Shown here: positions 37,371 to 45,716 of the stretch, one piece after another
Numbering within the stretch: position 1 is the first letter of the stretch
Layout: each line of letters opens with the position of its first letter
IMG/VR virus record: IMGVR_UViG_3300008115_000008
Coordinates: 1 to 47,353 of that record
DNA length: 47,353 nucleotides
Strand: one strand, 5' to 3'
Source of the DNA: a virus
The notes under the pieces: generated by a model
What the model saw: the letters and a program-made list of their open reading frames with translations, nothing else
What the model was told of the DNA's origin: nothing
Database searches by the model: none
Program-made: the position numbers and the translations under genes

Positions 37371-38612
37371 ATGACTAACGCGACGGCCGCCGGATCGTCG
37401 GTATTGGCGCGGGCTAGTCTGCTGCCTGGAGGGGCCAGCGCAACCCCGATAGTTTGGGCGCATCAGCCCTACGGCGCGGTGCTTGAGAGGATGTCGTGGC
37501 TGACAGACGTGCTGCCGTCGTTCAACGGCGCAGAGCAGCGCCGGGCGCTACGGGCCGCGCCGCGCCGCAGCTTCGAGTTTGATGTCATGATGTCCGCCGC
37601 CGAGCGCCGGGCGGCCGAGAACCGGCTGCACCAATGGCAGGCGCGCCGGTGGGCGTTGCCCATCTGGCCGGACGCGCGACCACTGAGCGCATCCATTGCG
37701 CCCGGCGCCACGGCTGTGCCATGCGACACAGCGACGCGTGACTTCCAAGTCGGCGGCATCCTGGCGGTGGTGCTGAACACGAGGAGCTACGAGGTGCTGC
37801 AGGTGGAGTCGCTCGCCGTCGACTCGATAGGCCTCGCCGCGCCGGTCGCCGGGTCTTGGCCGGCTGGATCCGCCATCGTGGTTCCGCTTCGCGCGGCCCG
37901 GATGACCGATCGCGTGGATCTGTCGCGCTTCACCGGCGCGCACTCCTACGGACGATTCAGATTCGAGATCGACGAGCCCTGCGATTGGCCGGCCGCTGTC
38001 GAGAGCACCTACCGCGGCATCCCCGTGCTCGCTCAGGCGCCGAACTGGACGGAGGACGTGCAGCAGGGCTACGAGCGATTCCTGGCCCGGCTTGACCCGG
38101 GCATGGGCCTCACCTACGTCGATGACGAGGCCGGAGGCCCGCACCTGATGCAGTCGCATCGATGGCTGCTGGACGGGCGCACGCAAGCCGACGCCTTCCG
38201 CCGGTGGCTGTATGCGCGCCGCGGTCGCCTGGCCGCATTCTGGCTGCCGACGTTCGCCGAGGACTTCGTGGTCGCCGCTTCCATCGGTGCGTCTGCGCTC
38301 ACCATCGACGTCGAGCACTGCGACTACACGCAGGCGATCGGCCAGGCAGTCGGGCGGCGCGACATCCGCATTCGGCTGACGACCGGCCAGACGTTCTACC
38401 GGCGCATCACCGGCAGCACGGTGGTGTCTTCGGCCGTCGAGCGGCTGTCGATCGATGCCGCGCTGGCCGTGCTCGTCTCGCCGGCGCAAGTGGAGAGCGT
38501 CAGCTACATGGCCGCGGCCCGCCTGGATTCGGACGCCGTCGAGATCGCCTGGACATCCGGCGCATTGGCAGAATCTCGCCTCATGACGAGGGTGCCGCGC
38601 AATGACCTATGA
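37371..38612 (+). CDS. Tail-tip associated protein (minor tail)
   Basis: 413 residues. Common phage pattern: WLTDVLPSFNGAEQRRALRA, PRRSFEFDVMMSAAERRAAE, WPDARPLSASIAPGATAV, and later RFEIDEPCDWPAA. It precedes the DUF2163-type gene, so it belongs to the distal tail ring/baseplate hub set. Mostly beta. It overlaps the next gene by 11 bases. Confidence 0.78.
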   Translation: MTNATAAGSSVLARASLLPGGASATPIVWAHQPYGAVLERMSWLTDVLPSFNGAEQRRALRAAPRRSFEFDVMMSAAERRAAENRLHQWQARRWALPIWPDARPLSASIAPGATAVPCDTATRDFQVGGILAVVLNTRSYEVLQVESLAVDSIGLAAPVAGSWPAGSAIVVPLRAARMTDRVDLSRFTGAHSYGRFRFEIDEPCDWPAAVESTYRGIPVLAQAPNWTEDVQQGYERFLARLDPGMGLTYVDDEAGGPHLMQSHRWLLDGRTQADAFRRWLYARRGRLAAFWLPTFAEDFVVAASIGASALTIDVEHCDYTQAIGQAVGRRDIRIRLTTGQTFYRRITGSTVVSSAVERLSIDAALAVLVSPAQVESVSYMAAARLDSDAVEIAWTSGALAESRLMTRVPRNDL

Positions 38613-39414
38613 CGCCCGCGAGCGCAGCGCGCAGGATGGCCAGCCGATCGAGCTGTACACCTTCGCGCGCGACACGCTGCGCTGGAGATACACCAGCGCC
38701 GACCGGCAGGTGACAGCCGCCAGCGCCACATTCGCGCCGTCGCCGATCGCCCGCTCGCGCATAGAGTCGTCCCAGCAGCTGTCGCGCGCCACGATCACGA
38801 TCACGGCACCGCGCGAGCTTGAGATCGCCGAGATGCACCGCGTCGTCGCGCCGTCGACGCCGATCACCGTGCTTGTGCAGCAGATCCATGCGGGCGATTC
38901 CGAGGTGGCGACGATCTGGTCTGGCCGCGTGGTGGCGGTGGACTTCGCCGGCCCGGAGGCGCGCATCACCTGCGAGCCTATCGTCACCAGCATCAAGCGC
39001 CTGGGCTTGCGGCGGGTGTACCAGCGCAGTTGCCCTCATGTGCTGTACGGATCGGCATGCGGCGTCAGCCGAACCGCATACCACGCGGCAGGAACAGTCG
39101 CGTCTGTGAGCGGCCTGCAAGTCAATGTGGCCGCGGCGGCGGCACAGCCAGACGGCTACTTCGCTGGAGGCTACCTGCAGTTCGAGCTGGCACCGTCGAT
39201 CTTCGAGCGCCGCTTCATCAGCGGCCACGTGGGCGATGCGCTCACGGTGGCTGCGCTTCCGCAGGGTCTGGCCGCCGGGACCACGGTGACGCTGTTCCCG
39301 GGATGCGACCACACGCTCGCGACGTGCTCGGGCAAGTTCTCGAACACAGCCAACTACGGCGGCTTCCCGTTCATGCCGACCAAGAATCCCTTCGGCGGCG
39401 ATCCGATCTATTGA
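38602..39414 (+). CDS. Tail protein with DUF2163/BR0599 domains
   Basis: 270 residues. N-terminal DUF2163-like part (GQPIELYTFARDTLRWRYTS, IARSRIESSQQLSRATITIT). C-terminal phage_BR0599 part with cysteines in QRSCPHVLYGSACGV, then FPGCDHTLATCSGKFSNTAN and YGGFPFMPTKNPFGGDPIY. The cysteines are those of the conserved Fe-S or metal site in tail proteins of this set (compare lambda gpL). Expected at the tail tip. Confidence 0.85.
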   Translation: MTYDARERSAQDGQPIELYTFARDTLRWRYTSADRQVTAASATFAPSPIARSRIESSQQLSRATITITAPRELEIAEMHRVVAPSTPITVLVQQIHAGDSEVATIWSGRVVAVDFAGPEARITCEPIVTSIKRLGLRRVYQRSCPHVLYGSACGVSRTAYHAAGTVASVSGLQVNVAAAAAQPDGYFAGGYLQFELAPSIFERRFISGHVGDALTVAALPQGLAAGTTVTLFPGCDHTLATCSGKFSNTANYGGFPFMPTKNPFGGDPIY

Positions 39415-39423
39415 GGGCAGAGC

Positions 39424-39657
39424 ATGGGATGGGAATTCGTCGCGTACCTGCTTGTCGCCGCGGTAGTCAGCTATGCGCTGGCGCCCAAGCCCCCGCAGCA
39501 GCCGCCGCCGTCTGTGGAGGACGTTGATGCGCCTACCGCCGAGGAGGGGAGACCGCTCGGCGTGATCTTCGGAGAGGTATGGATCACCGGCCCAAACGTG
39601 GTGTGGTACGGCGATCTGAGAACGACGCCGATCAGGCGCAAGGGCGGAAAGAAGTGA
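39424..39657 (+). CDS. Small tail-tip assembly protein
   Basis: 77 residues. A hydrophobic start (EFVAYLLVAAVVSYALAPKP) with proline-rich linker (PPQQPPPSVEDVDAPTAEEG), then a core IFGEVWITGPNVVWYGDL. It occurs in this place, before the host-specificity gene, in many siphophages. Role unclear, assembly of the tip likely. Confidence 0.75.
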   Translation: MGWEFVAYLLVAAVVSYALAPKPPQQPPPSVEDVDAPTAEEGRPLGVIFGEVWITGPNVVWYGDLRTTPIRRKGGKK

Positions 39658-39875
39658 ACGAGCCGGTCGTGCTGCTTCGGCACTGCGTCGGCGTAGACGG
39701 GCAGCCGTACTGCGCGCGCGGCCTGCGCGAGTTCATGCGACGGCACGGCATGGACGTGCGCGTTCTGGCCCGCCAGGGATACCCGGCGAGCGTGATCGAG
39801 GCGACAGGCGATGCGATGGCGCAGCGCGCGGCGGGCAACGCGCGCGCGGAGCACGAGACAGCGAGGGCCGAATGA
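39654..39875 (+). CDS. Small tail-region protein, unknown
   Basis: 73 residues from GTG 39654 (GTGA overlap). Contains HCVGVDGQPYCARGLREFMR and a helical end. It is regularly found between the preceding small tail protein and the tail-tip hub; the function is not known. The ATGA overlap with the next gene couples translation. Confidence 0.7.
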   Translation: MNEPVVLLRHCVGVDGQPYCARGLREFMRRHGMDVRVLARQGYPASVIEATGDAMAQRAAGNARAEHETARAE

Positions 39876-42800
39876 GCGGGGGCAGCAAGACGCAGACCGT
39901 AGGGTGGCGCTACTACATGGGGCTCCACATGGGGCTGTGCCACGGGCCTGTCGATGCCATCACCGAGATCCGGGTCGGCGACCGCACGGCATGGACAGGG
40001 GAGCAGACGGCTTCCGGCGCGATCGCCATCGATGCGCCAGACCTGTTCGGCGGCGAGGAGCGCGAGGGCGGCGTGCAGGGAACGCTCGACGTGATGATGG
40101 GCGAGCCGTCACAGGCGCCGAACAGCTATCTGGTGTCGAAGCTCGGCGCGCTCGTGCCGGCGTTCCGCGGCCTACTGAGCACCGTCTTCAGGCAGGGTTA
40201 CGTGGGCGCCAACAACCCTTACGTCAAGCCATGGGCGTTCAAGACGAGGCGCATCCTGCAGGGGTGGCATGGAGGATCGGCGTGGTATCCGGCAAAGGCG
40301 GCGATCGTGCTGGCGGCTCAGTCCTCGAGCGTGCAAAGCCAGGCCGCCTTCGCCATCTTCGCTGGCGCAGACGAGAACAACGCGTTCCCGTACCTGTACA
40401 CCATGCCCAGCTACCAGCCAACTGCGGCCACGGTGACAGAAGACGTCGCGTCGTTCGCGCCCTACGGCGTCGACGGCAACAACAGGGCCGCCATCCTTGA
40501 TTCGTCGCCAAGCTTCGACTTCGCGCAGGGCGAGGACTTCGCGATCGAGTTCGAGGTGAACGCCGCTGGCAGTAACGGCGGAATTGGATCTCAGCCCGCG
40601 AACTTTCTCTTCTGCCGAACGGAGGTCAACTCCACGACGGGAACCGGCAACTACACGATGCTTCGGAAGTGGTCGTTCTCGGAAAACAGCAGCATCGTCA
40701 GCTTCTCTGCGCCGGATATTGCCGGCTTGGTCAGTTGTCCCGCAACGTTCGGGGCGTGGACAAGCTACCGCGTCGAGCGCAACGGGACCACGCTGCGCAT
40801 GTACAAGAACGGAGCGCTCGTAGGATCCAACACCTGCACGGCTGGCGCGATTTCTGGACCGTGCCGTATCGGCATCAATGGCCCCTATCAGTATGGCGTC
40901 GGAGACATCCCGAACACTTGGGGTGGGAACGTCGGAGTCACGAGTTACCGCAATCTGCGCATCTTCAAGGGCTCGATCACGCCGCCGATCATCGGCATGA
41001 ACCCTGCGCATATCGTCTACCAGTGCCTGACCGATCCAGAGTGGGGCATGGGCTACAGCGCGAGCATCATCGACGATGTGAGCTTCAGGGCCGCGGCGGA
41101 TACCTTCTTTGACGAGGGTATGGGGCTGTGCCTGCATTGGGCGAGGCAGGAGCAGATCGAGGCGTTCCTGCAGGTGGTTCTCGACCACGCCGGCGCGCAG
41201 CTGGTGCAGGACAGGCGCACCGGCCTGTTCAAGCTCACGCCGATCCGCGCGAACTACAGCCTCGCATCGCTGCCGGTGTACGACGAAAGCTCCGTTCGGT
41301 CTGTCGATACCTACCAGCGCCCGGGGCTTGCCGGCGCCGTCAATGCGATCACCGTCAAATTCAACGACGTGGCGACAGGCCGCCGCGGCAGCGTGACGGT
41401 GCACAACCTGGCCAACATCGCCGCCCAGGAGGAGACAGCCGCGCAGGCCAAGGCTTACCCCGGCCTGCCGACGGCCGCGCTGGCGCTGCGGGTGGCCATG
41501 CGGGATCTGCAGGCGGCTTCCACGCCGCTGGCGAAGGTTCGGATGCGCGTCAATCGCACGGCCTACGCTGCGCTGCCCGGAGACGTGATTCGCCTGACTT
41601 GGCCGAAGCTCGGGATCGCCGATCTGGTGCTTCGGGTGCTCCGCGTGGACATCGGGCAGCTGACGGACGGCCTGATCGAGATCGAGGCAGGCGAGGACGT
41701 GTTCGGGCTGCCGGCCGCCACCTACGGGGCTCAACAGCCTTCCGGCTGGGTTCCGCCGAACCAGACGCCGCGGCCGATGGCGGCGCGTCTGGCGCGTGAG
41801 GCCACGTACTACGAGGTTCAGCGCGGCCTGTCGCCAGCCGACCTGGCCGCGTTGCCTTCCGATGCCGGCTACGTCGTCGCCGCCGGCGTTCGGGGCGGGC
41901 CGGACGCGATCGACTACAGCATGAGGACGAGGACCGGCAGCGGCGCTTTCTCCGAGGCCGCGCGCGGCGCTTTCGTGCCCTCGGGGCTTCTTTCTGCGGC
42001 GCTCACGCCAGGCGCAGCGGCCGCCACGCTGACGGGCGTCGTGGACGGCGATCTCATCGCTGCAGGCGCCTACGCGCAGATCGGCCCCGAGATCGTGCGC
42101 GTGGACTCGTTCGATGCTGGCACAGGCGCAATCGCGTTCGGCAGGGGGGTCATGGGCACGGTGGCCAGGCAGCACGCCAGCGGCACGCGGGCGTTCTTCT
42201 TGGGCGACTTGATCGCTGACGACGAGACGCAGCGGCTCGACGGCGAGGCGGTCGACGTCAAGCTGCTTACGCGCACAAGCCTGGGCGAGCTCGCCGAGGG
42301 CAGCGCGCCAACCGATTCCGTTGTCATCGATTCGCTCGCCGCCAGGCCATATCCGCCGGGCCGCGTTCGCATCAACGGGGCCGCCTACCCGGCCACGGCG
42401 CTTGCACCGATCACGATCGCGTGGTCGCATCGGAACCGGCTGCAGCAGAATCTTGAGGGCGACGAGAGCGGGAACATCGGGCCGGAGCCTGGCGTGACCT
42501 ACGCCGTCGAGCTGCGCAAGGCGGACACGGGCGACCTGCTGGACCGCACGGAAGGCATTGCAGGGACCAGCTATTCGGTGCCGGCGGTGGCCGGCAACTT
42601 CCCGCTGCGCGTGCAGCTGTGGGCCATGCGGTCGGATCCAGACGCCCTGGCGCTGCGGAGTGCATTCGAGGTGACGCGCGCCCTGCCCAGCCTTGGATCT
42701 TCGTCGGTGATCTGGCGATTCTTGATCCCTGCCGGCGGGCATGTTGAAGTCCAGCGGTTCTACACGACGACGGCGGGCATCTATCACCAAGTGCGGCGCT

Positions 42801-44227
42801 ATTCCTCGCAGGGCGTGCTCGAGGACACGGCCTACGCATTCATGGTGAGCGGGGCCGCGCTGGACTCGTCGAACAGCCGCCTGGCCGTCGGCATCTACAG
42901 CCTGCCTGCGAGCCTGCAGCAGACCGCGTCGAAGGTCAGGGTGTACGACCTCACGGCGGCCGGGCTATCGACCAGCGTCGACATCACGCCCGACTTCCCG
43001 CCGCCATCGGGCACAGAGATCATCGGCGTCGCGGCGGCCGCCGGCAGCATCTATGCGGTGAACTACGACGGCACCCGCCTCATCCGGTACAACGCGGCAG
43101 GCGCGGAGCAGGCGCGCGTCGACGCGACGCTCTTCCGGCAGTTCGACTGCGATGGCACAGAGCTGATCTTCCCGGCCGCCAGCGGCTTTCAGAGCCGCAA
43201 CCCGCTGACACTGGCCGCGATCTCGACCGTGAACTTCGCGCCAGGCGCGACCAGGACAGGGCAACTGCGTCTGGTAGGCGGAGAGGTCGTGTTCATCGGA
43301 AATCCTCAGTCTGGCGGCAACAGCACGCTGTACCGCTACAGCATGGCCGGCGCGCGCATTGCCAGCTACTCAGCAGTCCCGTTCTCTGGTAGCGGCGCGG
43401 GCTGCGATCTGCAGGCCTTCGGCCCCTACCTGTCGGCCGGCGACAGCGGCACGCCGGCAGTGTTCGACCGGCTGGGCGGTTGGGCCTCTGTGCCGACGGC
43501 AGGCGCCGCCGCGGCCATGGAGAGCGCGCAGCGGCACGATTTCACCACGCAGCACCTCGGCATCTCGGTGATGACGGCCGCCGCGTCTCTGGCCGCCGGC
43601 GCCGCGGGCGGCGATGTGATAAGTTTCGTCGGAGCGGGGGTGCCTAATGATAATGTTAACGCGCCTACGATTGTACCAGCGCATAATGCGGGGGATATAA
43701 TTGTTGCGGTTGATAGACAAGGAAGTGGACAACTACCTCCGCTACGATCGGGCTATACAAATTTATGTACTGTCCCTTCGGGGACCGGCTTTATTCTAAA
43801 TTACCGAATATCGGCGATTGTTGATACAAATAATAGTATTAGCAGTATTTCAGGGACTGGCATATCTCCGCCTTTAGTCTGTGTGTATCGTGGGGCACAA
43901 GTAGCCCCGGGGGCGTCTGGACAAGGGCCAGAAGACGTAGCGGGGAATAACCCGCGTAACTGGCCGAATCTAGCTGCATTTGTCGGTAGTGGATCATGGG
44001 TTGTTGGTATTTTGGCGTCAAACTCTGGGGATCCGGTTGTTTTATCACCTAGTGACACACCTGGTATGGTGCAGCGAACTATTAGCCCCATTACTTGGGG
44101 CGGCGGGAGTTTTGCATTTTTTGATTCAAACGGAGTCCTAAGCAGTTTTGCGGGATATACATGGAATGCAAACCAACCTAGCTTTGTCACAAACAGTTCA
44201 GCCGCTGCCGAGTTGAGAAGGATATAA
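39872..44227 (+). CDS. Tail-tip/host-specificity protein (J-like) with inserted and exchanged domains
   Basis: 1451 residues. Tail-hub pieces: GWRYYMGLHMGLCHGPVDAI and ALVPAFRGLLSTVFRQGY at the start; MNPAHIVYQCLTDPEWGMGY (about 373) and LASLPVYDESSVRSVDTYQR later. Between about 147 and 372 lies a lectin-like insert (DFAQGEDFAIEFEVNAAGSN, TSYRVERNGTTLRMYKNGAL). About 940-1236 looks propeller-like (VYDLTAAG, AVNYDGTRLIRYN, LYRYSMAGARI). The final 205 residues (from 43610) are encoded by AT-rich DNA with different codon use and end SSAAAELRRI; this is probably the receptor-binding part. Full-length and intact. Confidence 0.88.
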   Translation: MSGGSKTQTVGWRYYMGLHMGLCHGPVDAITEIRVGDRTAWTGEQTASGAIAIDAPDLFGGEEREGGVQGTLDVMMGEPSQAPNSYLVSKLGALVPAFRGLLSTVFRQGYVGANNPYVKPWAFKTRRILQGWHGGSAWYPAKAAIVLAAQSSSVQSQAAFAIFAGADENNAFPYLYTMPSYQPTAATVTEDVASFAPYGVDGNNRAAILDSSPSFDFAQGEDFAIEFEVNAAGSNGGIGSQPANFLFCRTEVNSTTGTGNYTMLRKWSFSENSSIVSFSAPDIAGLVSCPATFGAWTSYRVERNGTTLRMYKNGALVGSNTCTAGAISGPCRIGINGPYQYGVGDIPNTWGGNVGVTSYRNLRIFKGSITPPIIGMNPAHIVYQCLTDPEWGMGYSASIIDDVSFRAAADTFFDEGMGLCLHWARQEQIEAFLQVVLDHAGAQLVQDRRTGLFKLTPIRANYSLASLPVYDESSVRSVDTYQRPGLAGAVNAITVKFNDVATGRRGSVTVHNLANIAAQEETAAQAKAYPGLPTAALALRVAMRDLQAASTPLAKVRMRVNRTAYAALPGDVIRLTWPKLGIADLVLRVLRVDIGQLTDGLIEIEAGEDVFGLPAATYGAQQPSGWVPPNQTPRPMAARLAREATYYEVQRGLSPADLAALPSDAGYVVAAGVRGGPDAIDYSMRTRTGSGAFSEAARGAFVPSGLLSAALTPGAAAATLTGVVDGDLIAAGAYAQIGPEIVRVDSFDAGTGAIAFGRGVMGTVARQHASGTRAFFLGDLIADDETQRLDGEAVDVKLLTRTSLGELAEGSAPTDSVVIDSLAARPYPPGRVRINGAAYPATALAPITIAWSHRNRLQQNLEGDESGNIGPEPGVTYAVELRKADTGDLLDRTEGIAGTSYSVPAVAGNFPLRVQLWAMRSDPDALALRSAFEVTRALPSLGSSSVIWRFLIPAGGHVEVQRFYTTTAGIYHQVRRYSSQGVLEDTAYAFMVSGAALDSSNSRLAVGIYSLPASLQQTASKVRVYDLTAAGLSTSVDITPDFPPPSGTEIIGVAAAAGSIYAVNYDGTRLIRYNAAGAEQARVDATLFRQFDCDGTELIFPAASGFQSRNPLTLAAISTVNFAPGATRTGQLRLVGGEVVFIGNPQSGGNSTLYRYSMAGARIASYSAVPFSGSGAGCDLQAFGPYLSAGDSGTPAVFDRLGGWASVPTAGAAAAMESAQRHDFTTQHLGISVMTAAASLAAGAAGGDVISFVGAGVPNDNVNAPTIVPAHNAGDIIVAVDRQGSGQLPPLRSGYTNLCTVPSGTGFILNYRISAIVDTNNSISSISGTGISPPLVCVYRGAQVAPGASGQGPEDVAGNNPRNWPNLAAFVGSGSWVVGILASNSGDPVVLSPSDTPGMVQRTISPITWGGGSFAFFDSNGVLSSFAGYTWNANQPSFVTNSSAAAELRRI

Positions 44228-44230
44228 AGC

Positions 44231-44551
44231 ATGGCAAATCGCTTTGCTAATGGCGCTAAAGCGTTAGGGTTTTGCGACGTTTGTGCGTTCCGTTGCAACC
44301 TGAAGAAGCTGAAGAACCTTACCGTCAAGACAAAGCAGACACAGATTCGCGCGTGCCCGCAGTGCTGGGTGCCCGATCAGCCGCAACCGCAACTCGGCAT
44401 GTATCCCGTCGCGGATCCTCAAGCGATTCGCGACCCGCGCCCTGATACGAACACATGGGTTGCTTCCGGTACGGGCGTTCCCGGGTTCCCCGGCGAAGGC
44501 AGTCGTGTTACTCAGCGGGGCTGGGCTCCCGTAGGCGGCCCGAGCAGCTAA
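44231..44551 (+). CDS. Zinc-ribbon protein at the end of the tail operon
   Basis: 106 residues with two cysteine pairs: CDVCAF (with a further RC) near the start and ACPQCWVPD in the middle, the outline of a zinc ribbon. Flanking residues are basic (LKKLKNLTVKTKQTQIR). The end is glycine/proline-rich. It occurs just after the tail-tip gene in some siphophages; role unknown. The first 60 bases share the lower GC of the preceding tip. Confidence 0.75.
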   Translation: MANRFANGAKALGFCDVCAFRCNLKKLKNLTVKTKQTQIRACPQCWVPDQPQPQLGMYPVADPQAIRDPRPDTNTWVASGTGVPGFPGEGSRVTQRGWAPVGGPSS

Positions 44552-44628
44552 AGATCGCCAGGCTGCGCGAGCGCGACCTGGCCGCGCGCTTGTTCGCAAC
44601 CTCAACCCCGCGAGCGAGTGCCCGTCGT

Positions 44629-44658
44629 GAAAAGAAACCGGCCGCGCTGGGCGGCCGG
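44629..44658 (-). terminator. Terminator of the leftward operon
   Basis: On the minus strand: CCGGCCGC (44658-44651), loop CCAGC, GCGGCCGG (44645-44638), then TTTCTTTTC. It ends the leftward operon 56 bases after its last gene and separates it from the convergent tail operon. A GC-rich AAGCC/GGCTT pairing nearby (44661-44703, followed by TATT) may serve the rightward side. Confidence 0.75.
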
Positions 44659-44713
44659 GAAGCCTCATGAGAGGAGGAGACAACCGGACAGGCCGGGGGG
44701 CTTTATTCTAGAC

Positions 44714-45052
44714 CTAGGCCATATCCCGCTCTTCGGCGCGCTGGGCGTAGCTCGGCCGCTTGGCCACGCGGTCCGCCACGGCCTGACCGATTGCGACGCC
44801 GCCCAACAGACCGACGCGCTCTCCGTCGATGACGACAGCATGCTGGTCGCATCGCGCCTTGGCGGGCACGTACAGCTCGACAACGACGCGCTGCCAAAGC
44901 TGACCAGGAGCGGGATCGGCTGGGATCGGCGGCAGCGTGGCTGCCATGGCTTCGCGGCGCGCGTCCATCAACGCGCGGCGTCGCCGACGAGCAGCTGGCG
45001 TGTTGCAATGTGCCCAGCGGTTGGGCTTTTGGTTGCGGCGATGACTTTTCAT
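44714..45052 (-). CDS. Last gene of the leftward operon, unknown
   Basis: 112 residues from ATG 45052 (GTG 45058 possible). Basic start (KSHRRNQKPNRWAH, AARRRRRALMDARR), then a beta-rich part (PAPGQLWQRVVVELYVPAKA, QHAVVIDGERVGLLGGVAI). I recognise no family, but the composition fits a DNA-associated phage protein. It lies immediately beyond the cassette array, 18 bases from the first cassette boundary, so the array was probably inserted right before it. It is followed by a terminator. Confidence 0.65.
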   Translation of the reverse strand: MKSHRRNQKPNRWAHCNTPAARRRRRALMDARREAMAATLPPIPADPAPGQLWQRVVVELYVPAKARCDQHAVVIDGERVGLLGGVAIGQAVADRVAKRPSYAQRAEERDMA

Positions 45053-45069
45053 AGTCACGGTATCTACTA

Positions 45070-45076
45070 GTTAGGC
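45070..45076 (+). other. Outer core site bounding the cassette array
   Basis: G^TTAGGC: the left end of cassette 1. The bases to the left (TATCTACTAG) are not attC-like and no attI or integrase is near, so 45070/45071 is the joint between phage DNA and array. It complements the inverse core at 45263-45269 of the same cassette. Confidence 0.65.
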
Positions 45077-45316
45077 GCTTCGTTCGTACACCACCAAGTC
45101 CACGCGCTGCGTCTCGGTTTTGTACGTGAGGCCGCAGCACTCCACCGAGTCCAGCTCGCCGCCGTTGTAGTAAAGGTGCAGCGTCTTGCCGCACCGAATG
45201 CACGGCGTTCGTCCGCAAGAAAAGCCCTCCACGCGGGCAATCTCGCGGTCTTCGTCGCCAGCGCCTAACCCCTCGCTCAACGCGGACCCATCGGGGCCGG
45301 CTACATCGTCTTGCAT
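45071..45316 (-). CDS. Cassette 1 protein, small zinc ribbon
   Basis: 81 residues. Cysteines in FSCGRTPCIRCGKTLHL and VECCGLTY form a probable zinc-binding knuckle pair. Start ATG 45316 with RBS CACAGGAGTAGACG lies inside the attC, so the first 17 residues (MQDDVAGPDGSALSEGL) are encoded by attC sequence and its inverse core. The TAA stop lies in the outer core 45070-45076. The residues after the boundary could be the original protein. Function unknown. Confidence 0.65.
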   Translation of the reverse strand: MQDDVAGPDGSALSEGLGAGDEDREIARVEGFSCGRTPCIRCGKTLHLYYNGGELDSVECCGLTYKTETQRVDLVVYERSA

Positions 45317-45365
45317 CGTCTACTCCTGTGCGGCCCCGCTGGGCCGGTTAGCTCGAACGTTAGGC
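45263..45365 (+). other. Integron attC site (103 bp)
   Basis: Inverse core GCCTAAC 45263-45269, spacer CCCTCGCT, arm AAC-g-CGG-a-CCC; right arm GGG-CCG-GTT, spacer CTCGAAC, core GTTAGGC 45359-45365. Two unpaired bases fall in the left arm only, as in classical sites. The centre holds a ribosome-binding site and start codon for the leftward gene of cassette 1. Confidence 0.82.
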
Positions 45366-45665
45366 CTCGGAACACAGGCGGCGGGCCTCTGCCAGTGTGA
45401 TGTTGGCGTCTGCGCCGTACACCACGCAGCGCTCGGGGTCGTCATCCCAGCCGCGCAACCGGATCGCGTTGTTGTCGGGCATCGCCGTCACTTCCGGGTT
45501 GTCTTCCCACCGCTCAATCTCGCCCTGAGCCTCTAGCGCATCTTCTTCGCTGTCGGCTAGTACGTAGGCCTCGCGCACCACGCGCACTACCCAGAGCCGA
45601 GGCCTAACACTCCGCTCAACTTGACCCGCCACGGCGCCGTGGCTCTCCTGCGTTTCCGTGCTCAT
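45360..45665 (-). CDS. Cassette 2 protein, unknown function
   Basis: 101 residues. ATG 45665 follows AGGAGGAACG, a near-perfect RBS, but both lie within the attC, so residues 1-20 (MSTETQESHGAVAGQVERSV) come from attC. The body is a small alpha/beta sequence: LWVVRVVREAYVLADSEEDA, LEAQGEIERWEDNPEVTAMP, then ITLAEARRLCSEA. It resembles small stress or accessory proteins common in cassettes; no family assigned. The TAA stop is inside the core at 45359-45365. Confidence 0.65.
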   Translation of the reverse strand: MSTETQESHGAVAGQVERSVRPRLWVVRVVREAYVLADSEEDALEAQGEIERWEDNPEVTAMPDNNAIRLRGWDDDPERCVVYGADANITLAEARRLCSEA

Positions 45666-45716
45666 CGTTCCTCCTGTTGCGCCCGCGTGGCAGGCAAGTT
45701 AGCTCGGGCGTTAGAT
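45602..45716 (+). other. Integron attC site (115 bp)
   Basis: Inverse core GCCTAAC 45602-45608, spacer ACTCCGCT, left arm AACTTG-a-CC; right arm GG-CAAGTT, spacer AGCTCGGGC, core GTTAGAT 45710-45716. The loop region holds the start of the cassette 2 gene on the minus strand. The differing cores at the two ends (GGC against GAT) show that it joins two different cassettes. Confidence 0.82.

Noticed and set aside
39872-44227. Diversity-generating retroelement suggested by a variable-looking tail tip with lectin-like domain
   Set aside because: No reverse transcriptase gene or near-repeat template is present anywhere in the window.
44255-44275. GCGTTAGGG in the zinc-ribbon gene resembling an attC core
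   Set aside because: No inverse core or paired arms nearby; chance match.
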